Source of the DNA: a bacterium
GTDB taxonomy: Bacteria > SZUA-182 > SZUA-191 > JAJRXT01
DNA: 14,143 nt
Direction: 5' to 3'
Assembly: GCA_024277605.1 (NCBI GenBank)
Contig: JAJRUU010000270.1
Location: forward strand, 1 to 14,143
The notes below the pieces were generated by a model. That model searched no databases. It was not told where the DNA came from and was given only the letters and a program-made list of their open reading frames with translations. This document shows, piece after piece, positions 1-7,594 of this stretch. The position numbers and the translations under genes are program-made. Numbering within the stretch: position 1 is the first letter of the stretch; every line of letters begins with the position of its first letter.

Positions 1-460
1 CTCCCAGGAAGTGCCAAAAGGACGTAATCTGGAGGAAATCGGCACACATATCCCGGTTACTTATGTCCCGGCCCGAAATACTATTTTTTTCTCTTTAGCC
101 CTCTCCTGGGCTGAGGCGTTAGGTGCAGAGCATATATTCATGGGGGCAAACGCCATTGACTATTCCGGTTATCCGGATTGCCGCCCGGAATACATCCGGT
201 CTTTTGAACAACTAGCCAACCTGGCAACTAAGGCCGGCGTTGAAGGGAATATTCACTATCGCATCCATACGCCGCTTATGGAGCTGACCAAGGCTGAGAT
301 TATCCGGCAGGGGTTATCGCTGGGAGTGGACTATAGCCTGACCCATAGTTGCTATGACCCCAGCCCGGAGGGTATGCCGTGCGGGGAGTGCGATAGCTGT
401 ATCCTGCGGCGTAAAGGCTTTGACAAAATCGGCGCTCACGATCCGCTGGAATATGTTTAG
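1..460 (+). CDS. queC: QueC, 7-cyano-7-deazaguanine synthase (3' part only)
   Basis: This is the C-terminal part of the ATP-dependent enzyme that converts 7-carboxy-7-deazaguanine and ammonia to preQ0, the precursor of queuosine in tRNA. The frame is open to the left edge (codons from position 2), so the start and the N-terminal SGGxDS nucleotide-binding loop lie outside the window; the GTG at 11 is internal. Visible family marks are FMGANAIDYSGYPDCRPEY and, near the end, a four-cysteine zinc site (SCYDPSPEGMPCGECDSC), which in this family binds one zinc. About 152 residues are present of a usual ~220. The gene ends in TAG at 458-460, followed in frame two codons later by TAA (467-469). purM follows 45 bases downstream on the same strand, so they are probably co-transcribed. 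Confidence 0.95.
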   Translation, partial: SQEVPKGRNLEEIGTHIPVTYVPARNTIFFSLALSWAEALGAEHIFMGANAIDYSGYPDCRPEYIRSFEQLANLATKAGVEGNIHYRIHTPLMELTKAEIIRQGLSLGVDYSLTHSCYDPSPEGMPCGECDSCILRRKGFDKIGAHDPLEYV

Positions 461-492
461 TTTTCATAAAAAAACTGCATCAGATGAATAGT

Positions 493-498
493 AAGGAG
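493..498 (+). promoter_or_regulatory. Shine-Dalgarno site fixing the TTG start of purM
   Basis: AAGGAG lies seven bases before the TTG at 506-508. No ATG or GTG in frame nearby has a comparable site, so this element decides the start of purM. Confidence 0.75.
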
Positions 499-505
499 AA
501 CTGCC

Positions 506-1618
506 TTGGATAATTTTAGTGACAAAAAGCCCCAGGACTTATACGCTCAAGCCGGGGTGAATACTGATGAATCACAAACCGCACTGGCGGGACTGCTGAA
601 GTGGGTTAAGCAGAGCTATGCCTTCCGTCAGGGAATCGGTGCAGTCGCTTTAGAATCGGGGTATTTTGCCTCGGTGCTTGATCTGGGGGGCACAGGACTT
701 GCGCTTTCTACTGACGGGGTGGGCACCAAGTTATTAATTGCCCAGATGATAGAAAAGTACGATACCATCGGCATAGACTGCGTCGCCATGAATGTTAACG
801 ATATTCTATGCGTGGGGGCCGAACCCATATCCATGCTCAATTATCTGGCTGTTCAACGGGCCGACCCGGAACTGTTGGAAGAATTGGGCAAGGGGTTGTT
901 AGAAGGCGCCAGACAGGCCCGCATATCGATCCCCGGGGGAGAACTGGCTCAGTTGCTAGAGATAATCCAGGCTGAACGAGAGGGTTTTGGCTTTGATCTG
1001 GCGGGCACCGCAGTGGGCCTGGTGCCTATGGATAAGATTATTATCGGCCAGCATATAGCTGAGGGAGATGCTTTGATCGGACTTGCTTCCAGCGGACTGC
1101 ATAGTAACGGCTTTACGCTTGCCCGCAGGGTGTTGCTGGATGAGGCTAAACTTAGAGCAAATCAGGTAGTGGATGAGTTGGGTAAACCCTTAGGTGAAGC
1201 CCTGCTTGAGCCGACCCGCATATACGTACCTCAAGTGTTGGACCTGCTGCGCAGTGATTTTGACATTAAAGCTATGGCCCATATTACCGGCGATGGACTT
1301 TTCAACCTGACCCGGGTGAAAAAAGAAGTGGGCTACTTCATTGACTTTTTACCGGAGCCGCCGCCTATACTCAAACTCATACAAGAATGCGGAAAATTAA
1401 GCGATGCAGAGATGTATAGGGTGTTTAATATGGGAGTCGGCTTTTGTCTTATCGTACCGGATGATCAAGCGCTGCTTACGGTTGCCATGGCGAAAGAGCT
1501 GGGGGGGGAAGCCTTCCGCATGGGATATGTGGTGGAGGATGCCCAACGTAAAATAGTTGTGCAACCCAAGTCGCTCGTGGGCAGGAACGGTAACTTCACG
1601 AAACTTCCTATGGGTTAG
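506..1618 (+). CDS. purM: PurM, phosphoribosylformylglycinamidine cyclo-ligase (AIR synthetase)
   Basis: This enzyme catalyses the ATP-dependent ring closure of formylglycinamidine ribonucleotide to aminoimidazole ribonucleotide, the fifth step of purine synthesis, in the cytosol. The protein has 370 residues, slightly above the common ~350. Diagnostic segments are the N-terminal DLYAQAGVN, the STDGVGTKLLIA loop, the VNDILCVGAEP motif that builds the nucleotide site, the SSGLHSNGFTLAR motif and HITGDGL in the C-terminal half. The start is TTG with a good SD. The gene is not in a purine operon here but next to queC. It ends in TAG, and its stop overlaps the point where a full-length convergent tupC would end. 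PurM-superfamily relatives such as PurL, SelD and HypE are excluded by the AIR-synthetase motifs. Confidence 0.95.
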   Translation: MDNFSDKKPQDLYAQAGVNTDESQTALAGLLKWVKQSYAFRQGIGAVALESGYFASVLDLGGTGLALSTDGVGTKLLIAQMIEKYDTIGIDCVAMNVNDILCVGAEPISMLNYLAVQRADPELLEELGKGLLEGARQARISIPGGELAQLLEIIQAEREGFGFDLAGTAVGLVPMDKIIIGQHIAEGDALIGLASSGLHSNGFTLARRVLLDEAKLRANQVVDELGKPLGEALLEPTRIYVPQVLDLLRSDFDIKAMAHITGDGLFNLTRVKKEVGYFIDFLPEPPPILKLIQECGKLSDAEMYRVFNMGVGFCLIVPDDQALLTVAMAKELGGEAFRMGYVVEDAQRKIVVQPKSLVGRNGNFTKLPMG

Positions 1619-1725
1619 AAAATATTTACCGAGGTGCTTTTAAAGGTTACGTGAATATGGGAGTCGATTGACAAGCTCATTTTCTCATATGACGTTTTAG
1701 TGATTATAGCGGTAAAATCAATCCC
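1615..1725 (-). pseudogene. tupC: In-frame continuation of tupC beyond a premature stop (rest of Mop domain)
   Basis: Past the TAA at 1726-1728, the same reading frame stays open for 36 more codons to a TAA at 1615-1617. The encoded peptide contains GIDFTAIITKTSYEKMSL and HVTFKSTSV. It has the layout of the second half of a Mop/TOBE oxyanion-binding domain: a G-x-x-F-x-A-x-I-T segment, then a strand ending in FKSTSV. Adding it brings TupC to about 338 codons, a usual length for an ABC ATPase with a Mop domain. The strip would otherwise be a non-coding gap between convergent genes. I infer that a sense codon mutated to TAA, or was misread. Confidence 0.75.
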
Positions 1726-2631
1726 TTAGGCCACATTTATAACCAGCTTTACCACCTGAGCCTCCATCTGTATTTTTTTGACTATCCCTTTAAATGAATT
1801 CCTGGCGCTTGATTCGATATGTTCATGGGAGAGGATAATATCCTGCGGGGGAATGCAGACATGCACACTCCCTCTTTCTTTAGTAACCACACTTATTAAA
1901 ACATCTGCTGACAGCCTGACAAATTGTAAGCCGTTAACCTCTTCCACAACGCCGGCAAAAAGATTCTCTAGTGATCCATTAATAAGCTTCCCCGCAACTA
2001 TAGAAATAACATTATCAGCCAGGCGATAGGCCTGCCATAGATCGTGGGTAGTGAAGATTATGGTGCTGCGATATTTATGGTTTATGGTTTGGATGAGTTT
2101 TTCAAGTAGCGCTACATTCTTTTTATCAATATTGGTAAACGGCTCATCTAAAAAGAGTATTTCCGGCTGTAACACCAACGCCCTGGCAATGGCCACCCTT
2201 TGGGTCTCGCCGCGTGATAACGTGTGCGCCTGCCTTTTCTCGAAACCGGATAAGCCCACCATCTCCAAGACTTCCGCCGCCATCTCAGGCCATTTTGTGG
2301 GATCAGTTGTAAGACGGCACTTAAGCCCTGAGATAATATTTTTATAGACGCTAGTATGAAATAGCAACGGGTCCTCCATCACCATACTCATCTGGCGGCG
2401 AATGTCCAGCGCATGAGATGGAGTAACCGCCTGTCCTTTGAAAAATATCTCCCCTGCACTCGGCGCATCCAGAAGGCTAAGCAGATTCAGTAGGGTACTC
2501 TTGCCCGCCCCATTAGGCCCGATTACCGCATAAATCTGCCCTGCCATAAACTCCAGGTGGGGAACCTCAAGGCCAAAAGCTCCAGCATATTGTTTGTTTA
2601 AATTATTGGTCATCAAAACCAGTTTATCCAT
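1726..2631 (-). CDS. tupC: TupC, tungstate ABC transporter ATPase, truncated in its C-terminal Mop domain
   Basis: This is the ATP-hydrolysing subunit that would power tungstate (or molybdate) uptake through TupB. Walker A is GPNGAGKS (residues ~38-45), the signature is LSRGETQ (~138-144), Walker B is ILFLDEP (~158-164) and the H-loop is TTHD (~194-197). Two positions are unusual: the Q-loop reads VMEDP with Glu where Gln is expected, and the signature has Arg for the usual second Gly. Residues from ~230 start a Mop/TOBE domain (the SARNSFKG motif is visible), but a TAA cuts it about 27 residues after SARN, and the rest is in frame downstream. AAGG precedes the ATG. The gene is separated from tupB by a 128-base gap filled by an inverted-repeat element. 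Tungstate rather than molybdate is inferred from TupA and TupB. Confidence 0.88.
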   Translation of the reverse strand: MDKLVLMTNNLNKQYAGAFGLEVPHLEFMAGQIYAVIGPNGAGKSTLLNLLSLLDAPSAGEIFFKGQAVTPSHALDIRRQMSMVMEDPLLFHTSVYKNIISGLKCRLTTDPTKWPEMAAEVLEMVGLSGFEKRQAHTLSRGETQRVAIARALVLQPEILFLDEPFTNIDKKNVALLEKLIQTINHKYRSTIIFTTHDLWQAYRLADNVISIVAGKLINGSLENLFAGVVEEVNGLQFVRLSADVLISVVTKERGSVHVCIPPQDIILSHEHIESSARNSFKGIVKKIQMEAQVVKLVINVA

Positions 2632-2639
2632 TTTTTACC

Positions 2640-2762
2640 TTATACCGAGTTGCATTCAAAATGATACTAATTTCTCACTCGGGTAGGTCGGCCTTTAGGC
2701 CGACCAAAGAGCTAAAGCCCTCCCTACCCATTTAGTATATGTTTGATTGCAACTTGGTATTA
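2640..2762. repeat. MITE-like element with ~28-bp terminal inverted repeats and TTA flanks
   Basis: The left end 2643-2670 and right end 2732-2759 are inverted copies matching at 23 of 28 positions (TACCGAGTTGCA outermost on the left, TGCAACTTGGTA on the right). The 117-bp unit is flanked by TTA at 2640-2642 and TTA at 2760-2762, which looks like a 3-bp target duplication. Inside is a near-perfect hairpin (stem 2686-2694 with 2697-2705, GGTCGGCCT/AGGCCGACC), enclosed by GGGTAGG (2681-2687) and CCTACCC (2723-2729), which partly overlap the hairpin stem and so give alternative folds. There is no ORF, so movement would need a transposase supplied elsewhere. It sits between tupB and tupC; the right-hand TTA is the tupB stop codon read on the minus strand, so neither gene is broken. 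It may act as an operon attenuator. Confidence 0.7.
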
Positions 2763-3452
2763 AGCCCTTTTACGCTGAAGATGCTGAAACAAGATATTCA
2801 CCAAAAAAGCCACGCTAAGCAGTATGGTACCGAGGGCTATCCCCAGTGCAAATTCACCCTTACCCGTCTCAAAGGCGATGGCGGTGGTAATGTTTCTGGT
2901 AAAACCCCTGATATTGCCGCCCAGCATCATGGATACCCCTACCTCGGCAAACACCCGCCCGAAACCGGCGATAATCGCTGCTAAAATAGCGAATTTCCCC
3001 TCAGCTAATACGAAGAAAGCAGTCTGTAGGCGATTGGCGCCCAAGGTAAGTGCGGTTTTTCTGACCCGCTTATCGACCCCTAAAGTTGCCGATAAAGAAA
3101 GTGCGGCTATAACAGGAAAGGCTAAAATTATCTGACCGATTACAATAGCCCAGGGGGTGTAAAGCAGTCCCATACTCCCCAGCGGCCCGCGGCGGGAGAT
3201 AAAGGAGTACACCAACAACCCGATGACTACCGTAGGCAGTGCCAGTAAGGTGTTGAGTACGGTTATTACCCCCTGTTTACCCCAAAAATCCTTTATGGCA
3301 ATGACAAAACCGAAGGGAACCCCCAGCAGGGTGGCTATTATGGTGGAAATTGCGGATACTTTTAAGGAAACCGTAGCAATCAAGAGCATTTCCCGGTCAA
3401 GGGTAAATATAAGCTCCAGGGCGGCTTTAAGCCCGTCTAAGATATAATCCAT
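2760..3452 (-). CDS. tupB: TupB, tungstate ABC transporter permease
   Basis: This is the inner-membrane channel of the tungstate transporter, 230 residues. The protein is highly hydrophobic, with about five membrane segments (for example LLIATVSLKVSAISTIIA near residue 24 and IVIGQIILAFPVIAALSL near 105). The cytoplasmic coupling loop that contacts the ATPase is visible as FGRVFAEVGVSMMLGGNI (~165-182), and the following TRNITTAIAFETGKGEFALG stretch is characteristic of TupB/WtpB-type permeases. The ATG directly abuts the tupA stop (TAAATG), implying translational coupling. Its own TAA stop coincides with the edge of the inverted-repeat element. A molybdate permease (ModB) is the main alternative, but TupA next door argues for tungstate. 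Confidence 0.93.
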   Translation of the reverse strand: MDYILDGLKAALELIFTLDREMLLIATVSLKVSAISTIIATLLGVPFGFVIAIKDFWGKQGVITVLNTLLALPTVVIGLLVYSFISRRGPLGSMGLLYTPWAIVIGQIILAFPVIAALSLSATLGVDKRVRKTALTLGANRLQTAFFVLAEGKFAILAAIIAGFGRVFAEVGVSMMLGGNIRGFTRNITTAIAFETGKGEFALGIALGTILLSVAFLVNILFQHLQRKRA

Positions 3453-4268
3453 TTATCTTTGTACATTGGGGTGAAAGAGTTGCTTGCCACTCTTTTTAAA
3501 TGAACCGATGATCCCTTGTCCCTCGGAAGAAGTCATCCACTCGATCAGATTCATCACCGCCTTATAGTTTGTGTGCGGATGCCGCTTGGGATTAACCGCT
3601 ATTATACCGTAAGGATTGAGTAACCGCTTATCATTTTCAACCAGGATAACCAGGCCGATTTTATCCTCATAGGCGATATAGGTTCCCCGGTCAACCAGGC
3701 AATAGGCTTGCTTCTCATCGGCTATCTGAAGTGTAGCCCCCATACCCTGCCCGGCTTCAAGATACCACGCACCAGTAGGAGTAACTCCCGCTTGCCGCCA
3801 TAGCTGCTTCTCCTTCTTATGCGTCCCGGATTCATCCCCGCGCGAGGTGAAGAAACATAGTTTCTCTCTTATCTTCCTGAGGGCTTCAGCAGCAGCATAG
3901 CCTCTTATTTCAGCGGGATCAGTTTTAGGCCCGATAATGATAAAATCATTATACATTACATCACGCCGGTTAACCCCGAAACCGTTCTCGATAAATGTAT
4001 CCTCAGCCTCACGCGCATGCACCAATACCACATCCACATCGCCATTCTCACCTAATTTCAATGCCTTACCGGTTCCCACCGCAATCACATCTACTTTGAC
4101 ATTGTATTTCTTCTCAAATGGAGGCAGCAGGACGTACAGCAGCCCGGAATTCTCGGTTGAGGTTGTGGTAGCCATACGGATTCTCTGTGCCGCCGATACG
4201 GGGGAGGTAAACAGCAGCGCTATGAGTAAAACAGAAAAAAAGCACATAAGTGTTTGTTTTAGCTTCAT
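3453..4268 (-). CDS. tupA: TupA, extracytoplasmic tungstate-binding protein
   Basis: This protein captures tungstate outside the membrane and delivers it to TupB. The start chosen is the ATG at 4268, preceded by AAGAGGTG at good distance. An upstream ATG at 4325 would add 19 residues lacking signal character and overlap hpt. The first ~26 residues form a signal peptide (Lys-rich head, hydrophobic core, SPVSA cleavage site), with no lipobox cysteine, so the protein is probably soluble rather than a lipoprotein. The mature N-terminus carries TTSTENSGLL, the oxyanion-binding loop typical of TupA, followed by VDVIAVGTGKALKLG. The body ends normally at about 271 residues. It lies 37 bases after hpt and directly before tupB. 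Phosphate or sulfate binders differ at the TTST motif. Confidence 0.93.
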   Translation of the reverse strand: MKLKQTLMCFFSVLLIALLFTSPVSAAQRIRMATTTSTENSGLLYVLLPPFEKKYNVKVDVIAVGTGKALKLGENGDVDVVLVHAREAEDTFIENGFGVNRRDVMYNDFIIIGPKTDPAEIRGYAAAEALRKIREKLCFFTSRGDESGTHKKEKQLWRQAGVTPTGAWYLEAGQGMGATLQIADEKQAYCLVDRGTYIAYEDKIGLVILVENDKRLLNPYGIIAVNPKRHPHTNYKAVMNLIEWMTSSEGQGIIGSFKKSGKQLFHPNVQR

Positions 4269-4305
4269 AATAACTACACCTCTTTTAAAATTACATGAAG
4301 GAAAC

Positions 4306-4863
4306 TTAACAAGACCCACTTTCAATTACCCCAATGAAGGGTAGCTTGCGCCCATGCTCATTTAAATCCATGCCCATACCGACCACCCAACCCTCGGCAA
4401 CCTCAAAGCCGACATAGTCGGGTTTAACCGGCTTTTCTGTATCTTCAACCTTCTCAATCAACACGCAAATCCGACAGCTGTTTATTACACCGCCGATTTG
4501 GGCTAAAATAGCATCTATGGTAACCCCTTGATCGATAATATCTTCCACCAGTAAAATGTTTTTACCGGCCAGGCTTTGTGGGGACAATTCTTCTATTGTT
4601 ACTTCATTTAAAAATGCGGCGCCTTTGGTGCGGCTGGCTCTTATGGAAATAATCCCCTGACACCTTTTTGATTCAACCTCTAAAGTAATAAACTGCTGCC
4701 TCAGCTTTTCCGCAAAAACTTTTGCCCCTTTTTCAGGATAAAGAATCCAGAAGGCTTCGCCTTTTTCTTCATAGTAGTCATATATTTCTTTAGCCAGCTC
4801 AGTAATTCGCCGCTCTATTTCCGCTTCAGAGAATACCGGCTTAATATTAGATTCATCAAACAT
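4306..4863 (-). CDS. hpt: Hypoxanthine phosphoribosyltransferase-like protein
   Basis: This is predicted to salvage hypoxanthine (or guanine) by transferring it to PRPP, giving IMP (or GMP), in the cytosol. The 185-residue length fits. The PRPP-binding loop is LLVEDIIDQGVTI (around residue 103), keeping the two acidic residues but with Gln where Thr is common (EDIIDTG). The C-terminal PDYVGFEVAEGWVVGMG followed by DLNEHGRKLPFIGV matches the purine-contacting end of HPRT proteins. The N-terminal half is more divergent than usual; the expected VLKGA loop reads LYPEKGA. No strong SD is seen before the ATG. It may be the first gene of an hpt-tupABC unit; no functional link is obvious. A different type I phosphoribosyltransferase is possible. 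Confidence 0.82.
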   Translation of the reverse strand: MFDESNIKPVFSEAEIERRITELAKEIYDYYEEKGEAFWILYPEKGAKVFAEKLRQQFITLEVESKRCQGIISIRASRTKGAAFLNEVTIEELSPQSLAGKNILLVEDIIDQGVTIDAILAQIGGVINSCRICVLIEKVEDTEKPVKPDYVGFEVAEGWVVGMGMDLNEHGRKLPFIGVIESGSC

Positions 4864-5108
4864 AGATTTAAGTTTTCCAGAACATATAGAGCCATGTTGT
4901 TTAAGTTTCGTACCTCAACCCAACCTACCCGCTACTTTGCAATTCATATCGTTTATTGTTTTTTTGGCGGTTCGATGTTTCGGTCTGTTCCCAGGCCGAA
5001 ACAGGTTAAGGACAACGCTTCCCTTTGCTTTTTCAGCTTGAGGACAAGCCGAAATATCTAAGTATGGTGAGAGTATTGGTTGGAATAACAAGGAGCAATG
5101 TCTTCGGG
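4864..5108. other. Intergenic region between ask and hpt carrying two related hairpins
   Basis: There is no credible gene here. Hairpin 1 pairs 4976-4987 with 4992-5003 (12 pairs, one G-T, loop TTCC, TGTTTCGG against CCGAAACA). Hairpin 2 pairs 5031-5040 with 5045-5054 (nine of ten pairs, loop AGGA, TTTCAGCTTG against CAAGCCGAAA). Both end in CCGAAA and have four-base loops, so they look like diverged copies of one palindromic unit. Neither is followed by a T-run on either strand, so they are not standard intrinsic terminators; REP-like repeats or 3'-end stabilisers after ask are possible. No clear promoter for hpt was found. Confidence 0.55.
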
Positions 5109-6332
5109 TTATGATCCTGCTTCAGCCAAACCGAATGCGGTATGTAGGGTGCGCACACCAAGTTCGGTGTATTTGGACGCAATTACACAGGAGACGGCGA
5201 TTTCCGAGGTGCTGATCATCATAATATTTATACCCTCGTCAGCCAGCGACTGAAACATTTTGGCCGCTACCCCTGAATGGCTGCGCATGCCAACCCCTAC
5301 TACCGAAAGCTTGGCAATTTTGGTATCGCATTTCACCTCACCCATATCCTGCTCTTGGGCTAATTTATCCAGAATATCCATCGCCTGCTGACTGTCGCTC
5401 TGGGGCACAGTGAAGGTTATATCGGCCAGTCCATCTTCCCCCACGTTCTGAATAATCATATCAACCACAATATTAGCCGCCGCCACGGTGCTGAAAATAT
5501 TGGCCGCCAGGCCCGGTCTATCGGGCACTTGCTTTATGGTAAGTTTAGCCTCATCTTTGTTATAGGCCACTCCCCGTACTATCACTTCTTCCATACTGGA
5601 ATCCTCCTTGCGCACCCAGGTACCTTCCTGATCGTTAAAACTGGAACGCACATGGATGGGCACTCCATATTTTTTGGCAAACTCCACTGAGCGTATCTGG
5701 AGCACCTTGGCCCCTAAACTGGCCAACTCCAGCATCTCATCATAACTTATACAATTTATTTTGCGCGCTTCCGGCACCACCCCCGGATCGGTGGTATATA
5801 CTCCATCCACATCGGTATATATCTCGCATACCTCAGCTTTCATAGTAGCTGCCAGCGCAATAGCGGTGGTATCCGAACCGCCGCGGCCTAAGGTAGTAAT
5901 CTCTAAATTCTCATCCATCCCTTGAAAACCGGCTACGATAACGATTCGATCCTGATCCAACTCCCGCTGGATCCTATCTGCATCCACCCGTACAATGCGG
6001 GCCTTGGTAAAACTTGAGTCGGTGACAATGCGCACTTGATAACCGGTGAAGGATTTGGCCTCATGCCCCAACGCATGAATCGCCATGGCCAAAAGCGAAA
6101 TAGACACTTGCTCGCCGGTGGAAAGCAGCATATCCAGCTCCCGCTCGCTGGGAGCAGGATCGATCTCATCAGCTAAAGCCTGCAAGCGATCGGTCTCCTT
6201 ACCCATGGCTGAGAGCACCACGATCACCTGGCGCCCCGCCTGCTTGGTATCCACCACCCGCCGGGCCACGTTTTTTATCTTCCCGGCATCACCTACTGAA
6301 GTACCGCCAAATTTTTGAACAATTAAAGACAC
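5109..6332 (-). CDS. lysC: Aspartate kinase
   Basis: This enzyme phosphorylates aspartate to 4-phospho-L-aspartate, the entry step for lysine, threonine and methionine, and for diaminopimelate in the cell wall. It has 407 residues. The N-terminal kinase domain begins with IVQKFGGTSVGD and contains the TTLGRGGSDTTAIALAA active-site stretch (~147-163) and the EIYTDVDGVYTTDPG substrate loop. Two ACT domains follow from ~265 (KLTIKQVPDRPGLAANIF, then KLSVVGVGMRSHSGVAAKMF), which in the family bind lysine and/or threonine for feedback control. The GTG start is preceded by GAGG within the apgM end, and only three bases separate the two genes, so they are translationally linked. There is no homoserine dehydrogenase fusion. 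Length and domains are complete. Confidence 0.96.
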   Translation of the reverse strand: MSLIVQKFGGTSVGDAGKIKNVARRVVDTKQAGRQVIVVLSAMGKETDRLQALADEIDPAPSERELDMLLSTGEQVSISLLAMAIHALGHEAKSFTGYQVRIVTDSSFTKARIVRVDADRIQRELDQDRIVIVAGFQGMDENLEITTLGRGGSDTTAIALAATMKAEVCEIYTDVDGVYTTDPGVVPEARKINCISYDEMLELASLGAKVLQIRSVEFAKKYGVPIHVRSSFNDQEGTWVRKEDSSMEEVIVRGVAYNKDEAKLTIKQVPDRPGLAANIFSTVAAANIVVDMIIQNVGEDGLADITFTVPQSDSQQAMDILDKLAQEQDMGEVKCDTKIAKLSVVGVGMRSHSGVAAKMFQSLADEGINIMMISTSEIAVSCVIASKYTELGVRTLHTAFGLAEAGS

Positions 6333-6335
6333 GCT

Positions 6336-7544
6336 TTAAGCCTCAGCTAAAAAATATTCCATTAAGCCACAGCCGGGATCGATACATTCCCCGGTAGCTA
6401 TGGCTTCTTTCTCACTATACTTTCTGCCCGAACCTTCTTCTCCTATCGAATTATAAATAGCTACCGGCACCGGATCGCGGCTATGGGTTCTTAATGAAAG
6501 CGGGGTGGCATGATCGGCCAACACCATGACCTTATACTCCCCAAACTTCTGCATTCCCTGCATTATAACCCCCACCACCTGTGAGTCAAACCTCTCAATG
6601 GCGGTTAGCTTTTCGGCCAGGCTCCCCATGTGGCTGGCTTCATCGGGCGCTTCCACATGCACCAGGACAATATCCTTATCTTCCAACTCAGCCAGGGCGG
6701 CTTGGGCTTTGCCCAAATAATTGGTATCCAGATAGCCGGTAGCCCCAGGTACTTTTATTATATCGAGACCGGCGTATTTGCCGATGCCTTTAACCAGATC
6801 CACGGCACTGATTATGGAACCTGTAAGGCTGTATTTTTCCTTAAAAGAGGGCATCTGCGGGGCCCTGCCCTGTCCCCAGAGCCAGATACTGTTGGCCGGC
6901 GCCTTCCCCTGCTCGATACGCCGCCGGTTAATCGGGTGTGCGCTTAAGATAGCGTGTGAGTTTGCCATAAGCGCCCTTACGTTACTGTCGCCTCTACCTT
7001 TCGGTAAATATTTTTTTATAGATTTGCTGATTATATCATGCGGCGGTGTGCAGTTGACTTTCTCCGGCCCGTTGGCCCAACACATAATGTGACGGTAACT
7101 GACGCCCGGATAAAAGCTGATAGTGGAGCTGCCCAGATGCAGATTCAAATCAGCTATTAGCTTGTGGGCCTCAGGACTGCTGATATGCCCAGCCGCAAAA
7201 TCCAACATTTTCCCCTCAAGTGGGTTATCCGGCGCAACATCCAAAGTAACCAGGTTACAACGAAAGGCTATTTCCTGCACACGCAACCTGATTCCCAGGC
7301 TGGCAGCTTCCAGCGGCGCTCGGCCGGTATAAGAATCTTGGGGGTCATATCCCATAATGGACAAACCCGCCACATCGCTACCGGCGGGATACCCGTCAGG
7401 TATGGTCTTGGCCTGGATTATATGCCCTTTGGCCGCCAGAGCATCCATATTGGGAGTGTGGGCTGCTTCAAGCGGAGTACGTTCCTGTAACTCAGGCAGG
7501 GGATAGTCGGCCATGCCATCCCCGATTAGAATGGCATATTTCAT
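6336..7544 (-). CDS. ApgM-like phosphoglycerate mutase family protein, proposed homoserine kinase
   Basis: This is a member of the alkaline-phosphatase superfamily, archaeal-type cofactor-independent phosphoglycerate mutase branch, 402 residues. The N-terminus has IGDGMADYPLPEL with the metal-binding Asp9. AGSDVAGLSIMGYDP supplies the likely phospho-accepting Ser56, and VHVEAPDEASHMG and VLADHATPLSLRTH carry the remaining metal ligands. Within this branch, a subgroup found beside threonine-pathway genes has been proposed to act as a homoserine kinase substitute (TIGR02535-type). The three-base spacing to aspartate kinase makes that reading attractive, whereas true ApgM would interconvert 3- and 2-phosphoglycerate. 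No SD is evident before the ATG. Family membership is sure; the substrate is inferred from context. Confidence 0.88.
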   Translation of the reverse strand: MKYAILIGDGMADYPLPELQERTPLEAAHTPNMDALAAKGHIIQAKTIPDGYPAGSDVAGLSIMGYDPQDSYTGRAPLEAASLGIRLRVQEIAFRCNLVTLDVAPDNPLEGKMLDFAAGHISSPEAHKLIADLNLHLGSSTISFYPGVSYRHIMCWANGPEKVNCTPPHDIISKSIKKYLPKGRGDSNVRALMANSHAILSAHPINRRRIEQGKAPANSIWLWGQGRAPQMPSFKEKYSLTGSIISAVDLVKGIGKYAGLDIIKVPGATGYLDTNYLGKAQAALAELEDKDIVLVHVEAPDEASHMGSLAEKLTAIERFDSQVVGVIMQGMQKFGEYKVMVLADHATPLSLRTHSRDPVPVAIYNSIGEEGSGRKYSEKEAIATGECIDPGCGLMEYFLAEA

Positions 7545-7594
7545 GATTTGCTATTAAATGTGGTTAGTCTTTTGTTCATATCAGGGTAGGTATC

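Noticed and set aside
628..840. Antisense open frame inside purM
   Set aside because: It lies wholly within a well-conserved gene, shows no recognisable family features and has no start signals. The same applies to plus-strand frames inside tupABC, ask, apgM-like, glmU, mtnA and gltD.
4269..4305. Molybdenum-cofactor or tungsten-cofactor riboswitch before tupA
   Set aside because: Only 37 bases separate hpt and tupA, too short for such an element, and no structured motif is visible.
4269..4325. Upstream start for tupA at 4325
   Set aside because: It adds 19 residues before the signal peptide, overlaps the hpt 3' end by 20 bases, and lacks the clear AAGAGGTG site that precedes the ATG at 4268.
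4976..5003. Intrinsic terminator for ask or hpt
   Set aside because: The stem is good but no T-run follows on either strand; on the minus strand it is followed by an A-run.
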